This document shows, piece by piece, positions 63,551-64,000 of a stretch of 64,000 nt of DNA. How positions within the stretch are numbered: position 1 is the first letter of the stretch; every line of letters starts with the position of its first letter. Both the position numbers and the translations under genes were made by a program. Where the stretch lies: the NCBI RefSeq assembly GCF_003205495.1, contig NZ_QJRX01000009.1, positions 1 to 64,000 of the forward strand, in the 5' to 3' direction. The notes beneath the pieces are model-generated. The model searched no databases and was not told the origin of the DNA. It saw nothing but the letters and a program-made list of their open reading frames with translations. This DNA is from Aquipseudomonas alcaligenes (GTDB taxonomy: Bacteria; Pseudomonadota; Gammaproteobacteria; Pseudomonadales; Pseudomonadaceae).

Positions 63551-64000
63551 ATGCTTTCCGACAAGGCTTACCTGCCGCACCTGCTGGCGGCGCTGTGGTT
63601 CCTGGGGTGCTGGCTGGGCTATGCCCGCTATGCGATCTGGAAGGGGCGCGACACGGCCTGCCTGGCCAGTGTGATGCATCTGTACCGCGAGGACTGGATG
63701 CGCCGCATGCTGCTACGGGAAAACCGCATCGCCGACGCCAGCGTGATCGGTAACCTCGAGCGCAATGCCTCGTTCTTCGCCTCCAGTACCCTGATCATCC
63801 TGGCCGGTGTGCTTACCGTGCTGGGTGCTTCGGATCGAGCGGTGTCGCTGCTGCAGGACCTGCCGTTGGTGCAGGCCGCCAGTCGCGAGCTGTCCGAGCT
63901 CAAGCTGATCTGCCTGGCGATGGTGTTCGTCTATGCCTTCTTCACCTTCAGCTGGTGCATGCGCCAGTACAACTTCGCCTCGGTGCTGATCGGCTCGGCG
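63551..64000 (+). CDS. DUF599-family membrane protein (partial, runs off window)
   Basis: The first 150 codons of a gene that continues past the window end. The ATG follows AAGGAGTCCGC, an ideal ribosome-binding site. The protein starts MLSDKAYLPHLLAALWFLGCW, then GYARYAIWKGRD and LYREDWMRRML, and continues with two more hydrophobic helices including STLIILAGVLTVLG. FSWCMRQYNFASVLIG is a hallmark of the DUF599 family of multipass inner-membrane proteins of unknown function. It is separated from tRNA-Leu by 61 bases and may share its transcript. Confidence 0.85.
   Translation, partial: MLSDKAYLPHLLAALWFLGCWLGYARYAIWKGRDTACLASVMHLYREDWMRRMLLRENRIADASVIGNLERNASFFASSTLIILAGVLTVLGASDRAVSLLQDLPLVQAASRELSELKLICLAMVFVYAFFTFSWCMRQYNFASVLIGSA

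Overview
This is a GC-rich gammaproteobacterial chromosome segment. Gene content and order place it in the genus Pseudomonas, although the species cannot be named from the window. The evidence is a run of loci in P. aeruginosa-like order: queD, a PepSY/two-component operon (bqsPQRS, also called carRS), chemoreceptor-transporter-chemoreceptor, nuoA-N with fused nuoCD, aceA, roxA, purB-hflD-mnmA, icd, cspD-clpS-clpA-infA-bpt-aat, trxB, ftsK-lolA-rarA-crcB-serS, cysG, tusEBCD, yccA-tRNA-Ser, gacA-uvrC-pgsA and tRNA-Gly-Cys-Leu. Several starts are TTG (queD, bqsS, ftsK, gacA).

Region by region: 1-2147 holds queD, a DUF5329 gene broken into three frames, and a patatin-like lipase. 2148-6747 is a small integrated element bounded by an exact 18-bp direct repeat. 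It carries a tyrosine recombinase interrupted by an in-frame TAG, a coupled series of small genes, and unrecognised cargo. 6748-9405 is the bqsPQRS operon, whose presumed BqsR operator coincides with the right-hand attachment repeat. 9406-15632 holds a flavin reductase, two chemoreceptors and a transporter. 15865-30706 is the 13-gene nuo operon (minus strand). 31204-32799 is aceA. 33280-40972 is a run of minus-strand housekeeping genes. From 41288 onward come icd, the N-degron cluster, cell division, envelope and DNA repair genes, serS, sulfur-relay genes, gacA-uvrC-pgsA and four tRNAs. The window ends inside a DUF599 gene.

Functional links: Icd and AceA are the two enzymes at the isocitrate branch point. 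Both have TGTAGT/ACTACA inverted repeats upstream, suggesting one shared regulator. ClpS, ClpA, Bpt and Aat together make and read N-degrons. CysG and TusBCDE both serve sulfur metabolism; TusBCDE would relay sulfur to MnmA, also in the window. The least ordinary item is the 4.6-kb element. Its ends carry symmetric tandem 10-bp repeats that look like integrase arm sites, and it sits in what looks like the ferrous-iron regulator's operator, rebuilding a copy at each end.

Limits: all calls come from reading the sequence and remembered families; no database search or folding was run. Several N-termini were chosen by ribosome-binding sites, stop-start overlaps and remembered family lengths.
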